A stretch of DNA of 30,333 nt from DATGYC01 sp035298385 (GCA_035298385.1 DATGYC010000048.1:1-30333); one strand, 5' to 3'; positions 16,011-23,530 are shown, counted from the first letter of the stretch. Numbers and translations are program-made. The notes: a model not told the origin generated them from the letters alone.

Positions 16011-16667
16011 TCAGATTTCGGCCGACGGGCGGCCGTCGCCGCCTTCCGCCATCTGGCGGTTCAGCCACTGCTCAAGCTGTGCAATCTGGGCCGAATCTGC
16101 CTGGAACTGGACCGCTACGACATAACCACCGATCCGCTCATTGACGCGGACCACCTCCGCGGACAGGTCCCGCAGGTAGAAACCGGAGCCGAGCGAGAGG
16201 ACTAGGCGGACCGGGGCGCCCACCGTACAGATCGTCTCGGTCTGGAACGAGGCCCCGCCCGCGCTCAGATCCCGCAGTTCGGCAGGGGCGAGCCCACCGT
16301 CCTCAAGGAGGAGTTGCACAGGCAGCTTGACGTCCAGGCGAGGATGACGGCGGCGGTGTCCGACCTGGAACGGCCCTTGTAAATGAATCGACAACGTTGA
16401 AGCCTCGCCGGTCAACTCACAGCGGGCCCAATAGACCGTCCCCTGCTCGACGACCTCCAAGGTTGCCGTAGCGGCTATAACCGGGGCCTGCAGACCGGGT
16501 AGGCACTCAACCTGAAGCTCGGAGCCACTACGGTCCATCAGGATCCCCATCAACCGCTCAGCCCGTTCCTGCGTGCTCGCGTCAAGCAGGGTGACCCGCA
16601 CTGGGCACCCCCTTCCGACGTTTGATGCAAGGCGATCCGGCACGGGCTCTACCAGACGCTCGTTCAC
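16011..16667 (-). CDS. PilZ-domain protein upstream of leuCD
   Basis: This is a second putative c-di-GMP-binding protein of about 218 residues, with the same two-part layout as the protein at 4751-5401. The N-terminal region is beta-rich. PilZ motifs follow: HRRRHPRLDV, supplying RxxxR, then RDLSAGGASF, matching DxSxxG. I chose GTG at 16667, seven bases after GGAGGTCGG; a TTG at 16685 would precede the ribosome binding site. Its stop lies 17 bp from the leuC start, and the leuC ribosome binding site overlaps the stop. It is thus apparently the first gene of a PilZ-leuC-leuD operon. A functional link between c-di-GMP and leucine synthesis is not established. Confidence 0.83.
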   Translation of the reverse strand: MNERLVEPVPDRLASNVGRGCPVRVTLLDASTQERAERLMGILMDRSGSELQVECLPGLQAPVIAATATLEVVEQGTVYWARCELTGEASTLSIHLQGPFQVGHRRRHPRLDVKLPVQLLLEDGGLAPAELRDLSAGGASFQTETICTVGAPVRLVLSLGSGFYLRDLSAEVVRVNERIGGYVVAVQFQADSAQIAQLEQWLNRQMAEGGDGRPSAEI

Positions 16668-16773
16668 ACCCCGACCTCCTTCCAATCCTTCTATCTATAT
16701 AAACGAGACCTTTTACGATAAAGTTCGATACGTTCTGGACGATACTTATAATTCCAGAAAAATGACGCAGGTC

Positions 16774-16802
16774 TTTACAAAAATACAACATTCGTCTAAG
16801 AT
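16774..16802 (+). promoter_or_regulatory. Probable promoter for the ABC ATPase/permease genes
   Basis: TTTACA (16774-16779) and TAAGAT (16797-16802) are 17 bases apart and end 29 bases before the ATG. A second candidate is a perfect TATAAT at 16747-16752 with only a weak -35. The minus-strand promoter for the PilZ-leuCD operon must lie in the same gap, but I could not place it. Confidence 0.6.
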
Positions 16803-16831
16803 GGAACTATCAGGAAGATAGGAGGGGTAAG

Positions 16832-17665
16832 ATGATCCAATCACTGCGGACTGCTGGTCTTCCGTCTGCACACCAACAGCAGTTCCTGCTCACCTTCCAA
16901 TCGGTCTCGTACCGCTATCAGCAGGCAGACCAATCTGTACCAGCGGTAGAGAACCTGACCCTGACGATCCCGATCGGTTCCTTCGTGGCGGTTGTCGGCC
17001 CCAGCGGCTGTGGCAAGTCGACCCTGCTTCACATGGCCTCCGGCATCATGCCCCCCTCGGCGGGCCAAGTCATCCTACATGGCAAGCCGTTACAAGGACT
17101 CGCTTCAAACGTGGGGTACGTACTCCAACAGGACGGTCTCCTGCCTTGGAAGACGGTCGCACAGAACGTAGGACTGGCCCTCACCTTGAAAGGGCTGAAG
17201 CCGGACCAGATCCAAGACGAAGTGGCCGATTGGCTGAAGCGGACCGACCTGAGCCGATTTGCCCAGTCCTACCCCTCCCAGTTATCTGGCGGCATGCGCA
17301 AGCGAGCTGCCCTCGCTGCCTCACTCATTAATCACCCGGAACTCCTACTTATGGATGAGCCGCTCTCAGCCTTAGACGTTCAGACCCGTATCCTTATTGG
17401 TAACGAACTCCTTACCTTATGGCAAAGGGATCGGAACACGGTGCTCCTCGTCACGCACGACCTCGAAGAGGCGATCGGCATGGCCGATTACGTCGTCGTC
17501 CTGACCGCCCGCCCGGCCCGGGTCCGGGCTGTCTACCCGATCGACCTGCCCCGTCCCCGCGATCTCTCCTTGATCCGGCTGACACCGGAGTTCCAGGACC
17601 TCTACAGCGCCATCTGGACCGATCTGCGGGAGGAGGTGCTGCGGGCTCATGTCCATCACCCGTAA
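16832..17665 (+). CDS. ABC transporter ATP-binding protein, SsuB/TauB-like
   Basis: This is the cytoplasmic ATPase subunit of a nitrate/sulfonate/taurine-type importer, 277 residues. Walker A is GPSGCGKST at residues 56-64, the Q-loop glutamine is Q100 (VLQQDGLLPW), and the signature is LSGGM at 151-155. Walker B is LLLMDE at 171-176, the D-loop is SALD, and the switch histidine is H209 (VTHDLEEA). All catalytic motifs are intact. The ATG follows AGGAGGGG. The downstream permease gene overlaps its end by 17 bases. No binding protein is adjacent, so the lipoprotein at 9491-10573 is the natural partner candidate. Confidence 0.93.
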   Translation: MIQSLRTAGLPSAHQQQFLLTFQSVSYRYQQADQSVPAVENLTLTIPIGSFVAVVGPSGCGKSTLLHMASGIMPPSAGQVILHGKPLQGLASNVGYVLQQDGLLPWKTVAQNVGLALTLKGLKPDQIQDEVADWLKRTDLSRFAQSYPSQLSGGMRKRAALAASLINHPELLLMDEPLSALDVQTRILIGNELLTLWQRDRNTVLLVTHDLEEAIGMADYVVVLTARPARVRAVYPIDLPRPRDLSLIRLTPEFQDLYSAIWTDLREEVLRAHVHHP

Positions 17666-18419
17666 CCCCGCACGCCTGCTTGTTGCATCGCTGCAACTGA
17701 TCCTGGCCGTGGTCGGTCTGCTGGGCTGGGAGTGGGCGGCCCGCTCCACCCCGAAGATTCAGTTCCTCCTGAGCCGTCCGACGTTGATCCTGAACCGTTT
17801 GGTGATCTGGCTGGAGTCGATCTACACCTACCGGGATATCATGCTGACGCTGAGCGAAACGGTGATCGGCTTTGTGGTCGGCGCCCTGGCTGGCTTCGCT
17901 CTGGCGGTGGTCTGCTACTACAGCCCGTTCCTGTATCAGGTGATCCGTCCCGGCCTGGAGATGCTGAACGCCATGCCGCGGGTCGTCTTTACCCCGCTCT
18001 TCCTGCTGTGGTTTGGGCTTGGGCTAACGTCCAAGGCGGTCATGGCGGCCTCCCTCGTCCTCTTCATCGTCTTCGTCGGCACCCTCTCCGGACTGCAGGA
18101 GGTCGATCAGGGCCTCATCAACCGACTCCGGGTGATGGGCGCCAACCACTGGGATCTGTTGCGCCATGCACTGATCCCCTCTGGCCTGACCTGGGTCTTC
18201 TCCAGCCTGCGCTCCTCCGTCGGCTTCGCCCTAGCGGGCGCCGTGGTAAGCGAGTACCTGGGCTCCAGCAAGGGGCTCGGCTATCGGATCGCCCTAGCGG
18301 AGGGGAACCTGGACTCGACCGGCATCTTCGCCGGGCTCATGATCCTCGGTGTGGTCGTCCTGGGAATGAACACAGGACTGTACAAACTGGAGCAACGACT
18401 GATGCCCTGGAAGGCATAA
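17649..18419 (+). CDS. ABC transporter permease, SsuC/TauC-like
   Basis: This is the membrane subunit of the same importer, 256 residues with about six predicted helices. The EAA loop that contacts the ATPase is visible at about residues 159-180 (RLRVMGANHWDLLRHALIP). The C-terminal SEYLGSSKGLGYRIALAEG is typical of the SsuC/TauC family. The ATG lies inside the end of the ATPase gene, 16 bases before the latter's stop ends, with GGAGGAGGTG upstream. Translational coupling is expected. A strong terminator follows. Confidence 0.92.
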   Translation: MSITRNPARLLVASLQLILAVVGLLGWEWAARSTPKIQFLLSRPTLILNRLVIWLESIYTYRDIMLTLSETVIGFVVGALAGFALAVVCYYSPFLYQVIRPGLEMLNAMPRVVFTPLFLLWFGLGLTSKAVMAASLVLFIVFVGTLSGLQEVDQGLINRLRVMGANHWDLLRHALIPSGLTWVFSSLRSSVGFALAGAVVSEYLGSSKGLGYRIALAEGNLDSTGIFAGLMILGVVVLGMNTGLYKLEQRLMPWKA

Positions 18420-18426
18420 AGGCACG

Positions 18427-18462
18427 AAAAAGCACCCTCCGGCGAACCGGAGGGTGCTTTTT
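18427..18462. terminator. Bidirectional terminator between permease and CYTH genes
   Basis: AAAAAGCACCCTCCGG, a CGAA tetraloop and the exact complement ending in TTTTT form a textbook symmetrical terminator between convergent genes. It ends the ABC transporter unit on the plus strand and the lepA-hemW-CYTH unit on the minus strand. Confidence 0.95.
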
Positions 18463-18467
18463 GGCGC

Positions 18468-19121
18468 TTAGGAAGGGCGCCGCTTGAAGTTCAGGCCACG
18501 CTGGAGCTTGGAGACGGGGGAGGCCCGTAGATCGCCATCCGCCAAGGCGTAGAGCTCGCGCTCGATCTCCCGGAGGATCGACTCACTGATCTTCCCCTGC
18601 TTCGCCTCCACCTCCAGATCGAAGAACGGAGAGGCGACGACGTTCGGATACTCGACGACGTCCAGGGAGACGACTGCGAAATCCCCAACATGGATCTCCG
18701 TGCGGGCCTGTCGAATCTCCAGCGAGGGGACGAGACCGCCACACTCCTTGCCGTTGGCGAAGGCCGCTACTGGGAAAGGACCCTCCCCGACGAACTCCTT
18801 GATCAGGCTCATGACCCAGTCGAGCCGGGCCTGGTCGAGGGGCTCTTCGACCTCCTCACGACGGGTGAGGGCGCCGTTCTGGCTACCCCCACGCTTCATG
18901 GTGACGAAGGCCTCCTGGCCCTTCACCCGAAGGCGAAGCCCAACGCCGTTCTTGGCGAGCAGGTGGTCGGGAGTGTCGTAGTAGACATCGAACATCTCAT
19001 AGGCGCGGACAGGGCCGGTGGGCAGGTTGGCCAGCTTCGGCCGGGCCAGAATCTTGGCGAAGAGGGCGGCGGGTCCACCCTGGATCGCCAGATTGACGTT
19101 GAGTCGGATCTCAATCTCCAT
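18468..19121 (-). CDS. CYTH-domain protein (triphosphate tunnel family)
   Basis: CYTH proteins bind and often hydrolyse triphosphates in a beta-barrel tunnel. The product is 217 residues. The N-terminal signature appears as EIEIR (E2, E4, R6), where the family normally has ExExK. Other family segments are DVYYDTPDHLL, VGLRLRVKG, VTMKRGG, RREEVEEP and FFDLEVEAKQG. The Lys-to-Arg change at the signature may alter activity. The ATG is supported by an in-frame stop two codons upstream. The ribosome binding site is weak (GGAAGG, 13 bases away). It follows hemW by 37 bp and is probably co-transcribed with it. The substrate is unknown. Confidence 0.82.
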   Translation of the reverse strand: MEIEIRLNVNLAIQGGPAALFAKILARPKLANLPTGPVRAYEMFDVYYDTPDHLLAKNGVGLRLRVKGQEAFVTMKRGGSQNGALTRREEVEEPLDQARLDWVMSLIKEFVGEGPFPVAAFANGKECGGLVPSLEIRQARTEIHVGDFAVVSLDVVEYPNVVASPFFDLEVEAKQGKISESILREIERELYALADGDLRASPVSKLQRGLNFKRRPS

Positions 19122-19158
19122 CGTCTATCGAGCCGCCTTCCACTGTGCGTTTCTCTAT

Positions 19159-20472
19159 CTAGCTGACGAACGCTTGCCAGACTTGGTTCCCAAGTCGAAG
19201 GCCTCTGTCGGTCAGGCGAAGGTTCTCCCCTTCCCACTCAAGCAACTCTTGCGCGAGGAAGGGGGCGATCGTCTCGCCCCAGACCGACTGGATGCTAACG
19301 CCGAAGCGGTCTTGGAAGCGGGTATTGCTCACCCCGTCCCGCAGGCGGAGGCCGACCATCATCGTCTCAGCCATCTCACCCTGGCGGTCGATCACCTCGC
19401 CAGCCTCCACCGGCAGGGCGCCGCGCTCCAGGGCGCCCCGGTAGGCAACCGGGGTCTTCAGGTTCCAGAACCGGTACTGCTCGCCACCCCGACCGGGGGC
19501 CGTCTCAATCTGAGCGCCACCTTGGATACGTGAGGCGGTCAGCCGGGGGCGGGGAGGCCCTAGGTTGGCAAGGGGCGCCGCCAGGGGCAGGAAGGAGTGG
19601 GCGCCGCAGCCCAGACCCAGGTAGGGCTCGTTCCGCCAGTAGACCTGGTTGTGACGGCACTCGTAGCCTGGGCGGGCCCAGTTGGCTACCTCATAGTGCC
19701 TAAAACCCGCCGCCGCCAGCCGCTCCTGAACATGGCTGAACATCTCCTCCTCCGCCTCCTCGGGCGGCAGGAGCAGCTTGCCTGCCTGCTCCTCGACCCA
19801 GAAGGGCGTCCCTTCCTCGACGATCAGGGAGTAGCAGGAGAGGTGGGTTGGGCCGAGGGAGAGCGCCCAGTCGAGCGTCTCGGCCCAGTCAGCGGGGGTC
19901 TGACCCGGTAGGCCGTAGATCAGGTCTAGGTTGATGTTGGTGAAGCCTGCCCGGCGGGCGGCCTGCACCGCCGCCTCCACCTCAGCTGGGGAGTGGATCC
20001 GGCCCAAGCGCTGGAGCAGGTGGGGCTGGTAGGCCTGGACGCCGAAGGAGACCCGGTTGGCGCCGGCCTGGAAGGCCGCAGCGAGCTTCTCGCCCTCCAG
20101 ATCGACCGTGCCGGGATTCGCCTCGATCGTCACCTCAGCTTCGGGGGCGACCTGGAAGTGGGTGAAGCAGCCCCGGATGACGGCGGCGAGTTGATCAGCC
20201 GCCAACAAGGTGGGCGTCCCGCCACCAAGGAAGATCGTGGGGACGTAGGGCAATCTCCGAGGACGGTGCGGTTTTAGCTCCGCAGGAGATTGCCCTACGG
20301 AGGTGGCACCTTGAAGTTCAGGACGTTCGGCCCAAGCTGCCATCTCCGCCAGAAGGGCCTGTACGTAGCCGACCTGGTCGTCCGGGTTCGACCCGGCGTA
20401 GGAGTTGAAGTCACAGTAGCCGCACTTCTGGACACAGTACGGAATGTGCACGTAGAGCGAGACCGGATTCAC
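19159..20472 (-). CDS. hemW: HemW-like radical SAM protein with an internal palindrome-encoded insertion
   Basis: HemW (formerly HemN-like) is a radical SAM protein implicated in heme delivery or metabolism. From GTG 20472 (VNPVSLYVHIP) it is 437 residues. Its [4Fe-4S] motif is CVQKCGYC, residues 13-20. FLGGGTPTLL and the conserved NINLDLIYGLPGQT follow. The start is supported by AGGAGGG eight bases upstream. Between the iron-sulfur motif and GGGTPT there are about 22 more residues than in Bacillus HemW as I recall it. Residues 58-77 are encoded exactly by the palindromic element at 20244-20299. The element keeps the frame open. lepA lies upstream and the CYTH gene downstream. Confidence 0.92.
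   Translation of the reverse strand: MNPVSLYVHIPYCVQKCGYCDFNSYAGSNPDDQVGYVQALLAEMAAWAERPELQGATSVGQSPAELKPHRPRRLPYVPTIFLGGGTPTLLAADQLAAVIRGCFTHFQVAPEAEVTIEANPGTVDLEGEKLAAAFQAGANRVSFGVQAYQPHLLQRLGRIHSPAEVEAAVQAARRAGFTNINLDLIYGLPGQTPADWAETLDWALSLGPTHLSCYSLIVEEGTPFWVEEQAGKLLLPPEEAEEEMFSHVQERLAAAGFRHYEVANWARPGYECRHNQVYWRNEPYLGLGCGAHSFLPLAAPLANLGPPRPRLTASRIQGGAQIETAPGRGGEQYRFWNLKTPVAYRGALERGALPVEAGEVIDRQGEMAETMMVGLRLRDGVSNTRFQDRFGVSIQSVWGETIAPFLAQELLEWEGENLRLTDRGLRLGNQVWQAFVS
20244..20299. repeat. Palindromic repeat element, copy A, inside the hemW coding sequence
   Basis: Fifteen-base arms at 20244-20258 and 20285-20299 (CGTAGGGCAATCTCC and its exact complement) surround a 26-base centre. The centre has an inner stem GCGG/CCGC and loop TTTTAGCT. 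The inner 46 bases align without gaps to the copy at 810-855. Compared on the same strand, 22 of 26 central bases are identical, and three arm changes are matched by compensating changes. It is read in frame as SVGQSPAELKPHRPRRLPYV in HemW. This resembles, in principle, the protein-coding palindromic elements known from Rickettsia. Confidence 0.85.
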
Positions 20473-20571
20473 GTGAGATCCCTCCTGAACACCGTACAGA
20501 GGGGGACGGGCCCTCAACAAAACAGGGGCTGGCAGCGACGCCATCCCCTGTACCTCTCGGCTGGGCAGCCG

Positions 20572-22383
20572 CTATTCGTCCTCGTCGTTGGTCGAGAGGA
20601 CGGCCATGAAGGCCTCCTGCGGAATCTCGACCGAGCCGACCGACTTCATGCGCTTCTTGCCTTCCTTCTGCTTCTCGAGCAGCTTGCGCTTCCGGCTGAT
20701 GTCACCGCCGTAGCACTTGGCCAGAACGTCCTTGCGCATGGCAGAGATCGTCTCACGCGCGATCACCTTGTTGCCGATCGCCGCCTGGATGGGCACCTCG
20801 AACATCTGCCGCGGGATCAGCTTCTTCAGCTTGGCGGCCAGGATGCGGCCGATCTTCTCGGCCTTGTCGCGGTGGACGATGATCGAAAGGGCGTCAACCG
20901 GGAGGGCGTTCAGCAGAATATCCATCTTGACCATCTTCGACTCCTCGTAGCCGGCCAGTTCGTAATCGAACGAGGCATAGCCGCGAGAGCGGGACTTCAG
21001 CTGGTCAAAGAAGTCGAACATGATCTCAGCGAGCGGGAGGCGGTAGTGTAGCGCCACCCGCTTCTCGTTGAGGTAGTCCATGTTGACGAAGATGCCGCGG
21101 CGGTCCTGGCAGAGTTCCATCAGCGTGCCGACGTACTCAGACGGGCTGATCAACTGCGCCTTAACCATCGGCTCTTCCACCGTAGAGATGGTGGCGGTGT
21201 CGGGCCAGGCGGCCGGGTTCTCGATCGTGATCTGCTCGCCATTGGTCAGGTTGACCTTGTAGATCACGTTCGGCGCGGTCGTGATCAGGGCGAGGTCGAA
21301 CTCCCGCTCGAGTCGCTCCTGGATGACGTCCATGTGCAGGAGGCCTAGGAAGCCGCAGCGGTAGCCAAAGCCCAGAGCGTCCGAGGTTTCGGGTTCGAAG
21401 GTGATCGATGCGTCGTTTAGTTGCAGCTTCTCCAGGGCGTCGCGCAGGCGAACGTAGTCGGCCGAATCGACCGGGTAGAGACCGGTGAAGACCATCGGGG
21501 TCGCCTTGCGGTAGCCAGGGAGCGCTTGTGCAGCCGGGTAGTCGGCACCGGTGATCGTGTCGCCGACCCGGACCCACTTGACCTCCTTGATCGCCGCCGA
21601 GAGGGCGCCGACCTCACCAGCCGAGAGCTCATCGACCGGGATCAAGCCGGGCCGGAAGACGTAGAGGTCGTCGACGATGAACTCCTTACCGGTCATCATG
21701 AACCGGATCTTGTCGCCCTTCTTCACCTTGCCTTCGAAGATGCGGAAGTAGCTGACAACGCCGCGGTAGGAGTCATAGAAGGAGTCATAGATCATCGCCT
21801 TGAGCGGCTCTGTGCGATCGCCGGAGGGCGAGGGGACGTAGGCGACGACGGCCTCCAGAATCTCCTTCATGCCGATGCCCGCCTTAGCGGAGGCCATGAT
21901 GGCGATCGAGGTATCCAGGCCGATCACCTCTTCGATCTCCTTCTTCACCTTCTCAGGATCGGCGGAGGGGAGGTCGATCTTGTTGATGACCGGAATGATC
22001 TCCAGGTTGTTCTCCAGGGCCATGTAGACGTTGGCCAGGGTCTGGGCCTCGATCCCCTGGGCGGCGTCGACGACCAGGAGGGCGCCCTCGCAGCCGGCCA
22101 GCGCCCGGGAGACCTCATAGGTGAAGTCCACGTGGCCTGGAGTATCGATGAGGTTCAGGATGTACTCCTGGCCGTCATCGGCGGTATAGGCCATCCGGAC
22201 GGACTGTGCCTTGATCGTAATGCCGCGCTCGCGCTCCAGTTCCATGTTGTCAAGGACCTGGTCTTCCATCTCGCGCTTAGTAAGAACGCCCGTATACTCG
22301 ATCAGGCGGTCAGCCAGCGTCGACTTCCCATGATCGATATGGGCGATGATGCAGAAGTTCCGAATACGCTTCTGGTCCACCAT
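20572..22383 (-). CDS. lepA: Elongation factor 4 (LepA)
   Basis: LepA is a ribosome-associated translational GTPase. The 603-residue product has the G1 motif AHIDHGKSTLADRL, the effector region RERGITIKAQ, G3 DTPGHVDF and G4 NKIDLP. The LepA-specific C-terminal domain includes RSRGYASFDYE and ends with KCYGGDISRKRKLLEKQKEG, in which the glycine is the family's known functional position. The ATG at 22383 is preceded by GGGAGAG. It lies upstream of hemW as in many Firmicutes. The usual spoIIP neighbour is separated by the XRE gene on the other strand. Confidence 0.98.
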   Translation of the reverse strand: MVDQKRIRNFCIIAHIDHGKSTLADRLIEYTGVLTKREMEDQVLDNMELERERGITIKAQSVRMAYTADDGQEYILNLIDTPGHVDFTYEVSRALAGCEGALLVVDAAQGIEAQTLANVYMALENNLEIIPVINKIDLPSADPEKVKKEIEEVIGLDTSIAIMASAKAGIGMKEILEAVVAYVPSPSGDRTEPLKAMIYDSFYDSYRGVVSYFRIFEGKVKKGDKIRFMMTGKEFIVDDLYVFRPGLIPVDELSAGEVGALSAAIKEVKWVRVGDTITGADYPAAQALPGYRKATPMVFTGLYPVDSADYVRLRDALEKLQLNDASITFEPETSDALGFGYRCGFLGLLHMDVIQERLEREFDLALITTAPNVIYKVNLTNGEQITIENPAAWPDTATISTVEEPMVKAQLISPSEYVGTLMELCQDRRGIFVNMDYLNEKRVALHYRLPLAEIMFDFFDQLKSRSRGYASFDYELAGYEESKMVKMDILLNALPVDALSIIVHRDKAEKIGRILAAKLKKLIPRQMFEVPIQAAIGNKVIARETISAMRKDVLAKCYGGDISRKRKLLEKQKEGKKRMKSVGSVEIPQEAFMAVLSTNDEDE

Positions 22384-22420
22384 GGTCGGTTAGTCTCTCC
22401 CGTCAAAACTATGTCGCATC

Positions 22421-22449
22421 ATTATACCATTCGCTTGGGTCCGACTCAA
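22421..22449 (-). promoter_or_regulatory. Sigma-A promoter for lepA-hemW
   Basis: On the minus strand TTGAGT (22449-22444) and a perfect TATAAT (22426-22421) are 17 bases apart, 38 bases before the lepA ATG. Confidence 0.88.
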
Positions 22450-22786
22450 CGGAGTTTGGGGTTCCCCTGTGGGCGCCGCCGCGTGCCGGGCTTCGGGTAC
22501 CCCTCTCGCTCCCGCAGGTCTTTGTTCCAACGTGGGTGTAGATGTTGACCTGAAGGTCGCTCGGAGGTACCCGAGACCCTCTGCGGCGGCAACTAGGAAT
22601 AGCCTTCAGGTTGAGTCACACCCGGCTCATTCTTGCGTTTCCTTAGCTTTACTCTGCAAGAGCACCTAGCCATTCTGGTGTTTCCTTGGCTCTTCCCTGT
22701 GAGGGGGGGCGGGGCTTACTTCAAGTATGCGACTTTATGTTTGCAAAAAGTTGACAATATGTTGTCGGAATCTTTACATTGATAAA
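22450..22786. other. Gene-free region rich in inverted repeats (possible structured RNA)
   Basis: No convincing gene lies in this 337-bp stretch between the lepA and XRE promoters. It holds nested inverted repeats: GGGTGT (22534-22539) with ACACCC (22618-22623), enclosing ACCTGAAGG (22548-22556) with CCTTCAGGT (22603-22611), enclosing CTCGG with CCGAG (22560-22575). CAGGTC at 22515-22520 could instead pair with GACCTG at 22547-22552, giving an alternative fold. AAGAGC and GCTCTT form a further pair nearer the XRE gene. It does not match tmRNA, RNase P, SRP RNA or T-box motifs that I know. Strand and function are undetermined. Confidence 0.4.
22752..22765. promoter_or_regulatory. Possible operator upstream of the XRE regulator
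   Basis: GACAA-TATG-TTGTC is a perfect inverted repeat 22 bases upstream of the -35 box of the XRE gene. It is of the size bound by XRE-type dimers, so autoregulation is a reasonable guess. Confidence 0.3.
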
Positions 22787-22815
22787 TTGACGTTTAGAAT
22801 ATTGTGAGATATACT
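22787..22815 (+). promoter_or_regulatory. Sigma-A promoter for the XRE regulator
   Basis: TTGACG (22787-22792) and TATACT (22810-22815) are 17 bases apart and lie about 45 bases before the start codon. A second TTGACA at 22751 lacks a good -10 box. Confidence 0.8.
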
Positions 22816-22860
22816 GGCCTCACATCATCTGTGTACGAGAGCAAAAAGGGGGGATCGAGT

Positions 22861-23520
22861 ATGCAGATAGGGCGACGTGTTGCTAAGTTGCGGGCTTCGC
22901 ATGGCGAGTCGTTGCGGGAGGCTTCCATTCGCACGGGGGTCTCCCATACGACGATCGCGCGGATTGAGAAGGGGGAGGTTTCCGGCTCGTTCCACTCTAC
23001 GCTCAAGAAGGTTGCTGACGGGTATGGCGTTCGGGTGGAGTTCCTGCTTACGGGTCGTGACCCGAGGCAGAGTTTTGAAGAGGCGTTGCAGCGGCTCTCC
23101 TCGGGGGAGCGGAGCCGGCTGTACTTCCTGACGCCGCATGCACGAACCCAGATGGTCCTGGACTTTCTGGCAACGGAGTTTGCCCACGACTTCTCGTGGG
23201 AGCGGGTGATTCGCAACGCTGGACTCTCGTTCTCGAACGGGGCGACCCTGCTTCAACACTGGCAGGCGAGCCGCTTGACGGAGGAAGAGCAGCAACGCCT
23301 GTCCAAATCTCTCGCCAAGCTGACGGGCATTCCGCTCAGTTGGTTCCAAGCTGGCGTGATCGATCAGGAGGCGGAACCGCCGATGCCTGAGGAGTGGGCG
23401 CCCGCCTATGCCGCCCTGATCCGGCGAGCGGCGGCAGCCCAGATCCCACCGCATATGCTCTCGATTGCGCTGGATCTCTTGATGCTGAAACATGCCGAGG
23501 CCGCCCCGGCCCAGATGTAA
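22861..23520 (+). CDS. XRE-family helix-turn-helix transcriptional regulator
   Basis: The 219-residue protein has an N-terminal XRE/Cro helix-turn-helix at about residues 2-62. Its segments are IGRRVAKLRASHGESLREASIRTG, split here by eye at the first helices, then VSHTTIARIEKGEVSG and the helix KKVADGYGVRVEFLLTG. The remaining 150 residues are helical and unassigned; they may bind a ligand or form dimers. I chose ATG 22861, behind GGGGGG, instead of an upstream in-frame ATG at 22804 that lies before the -10 box. It is inserted on the plus strand between lepA and spoIIP, which are usually neighbours. Targets are unknown. Confidence 0.85.
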   Translation: MQIGRRVAKLRASHGESLREASIRTGVSHTTIARIEKGEVSGSFHSTLKKVADGYGVRVEFLLTGRDPRQSFEEALQRLSSGERSRLYFLTPHARTQMVLDFLATEFAHDFSWERVIRNAGLSFSNGATLLQHWQASRLTEEEQQRLSKSLAKLTGIPLSWFQAGVIDQEAEPPMPEEWAPAYAALIRRAAAAQIPPHMLSIALDLLMLKHAEAAPAQM

Positions 23521-23530
23521 AGAAAGAGGC

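Noticed and set aside
21421..22548. Plus-strand open frame of 375 codons opposite lepA
   Set aside because: It is a shadow of LepA, rich in Asp/Val/Leu repeats that mirror lepA codons, and has no ribosome binding site or recognisable domain.
22469..22669. 66-codon frame in the inverted-repeat region before the XRE gene
   Set aside because: It has no ribosome binding site and no protein-like pattern, and it overlaps the paired segments. A structured non-coding role fits better.
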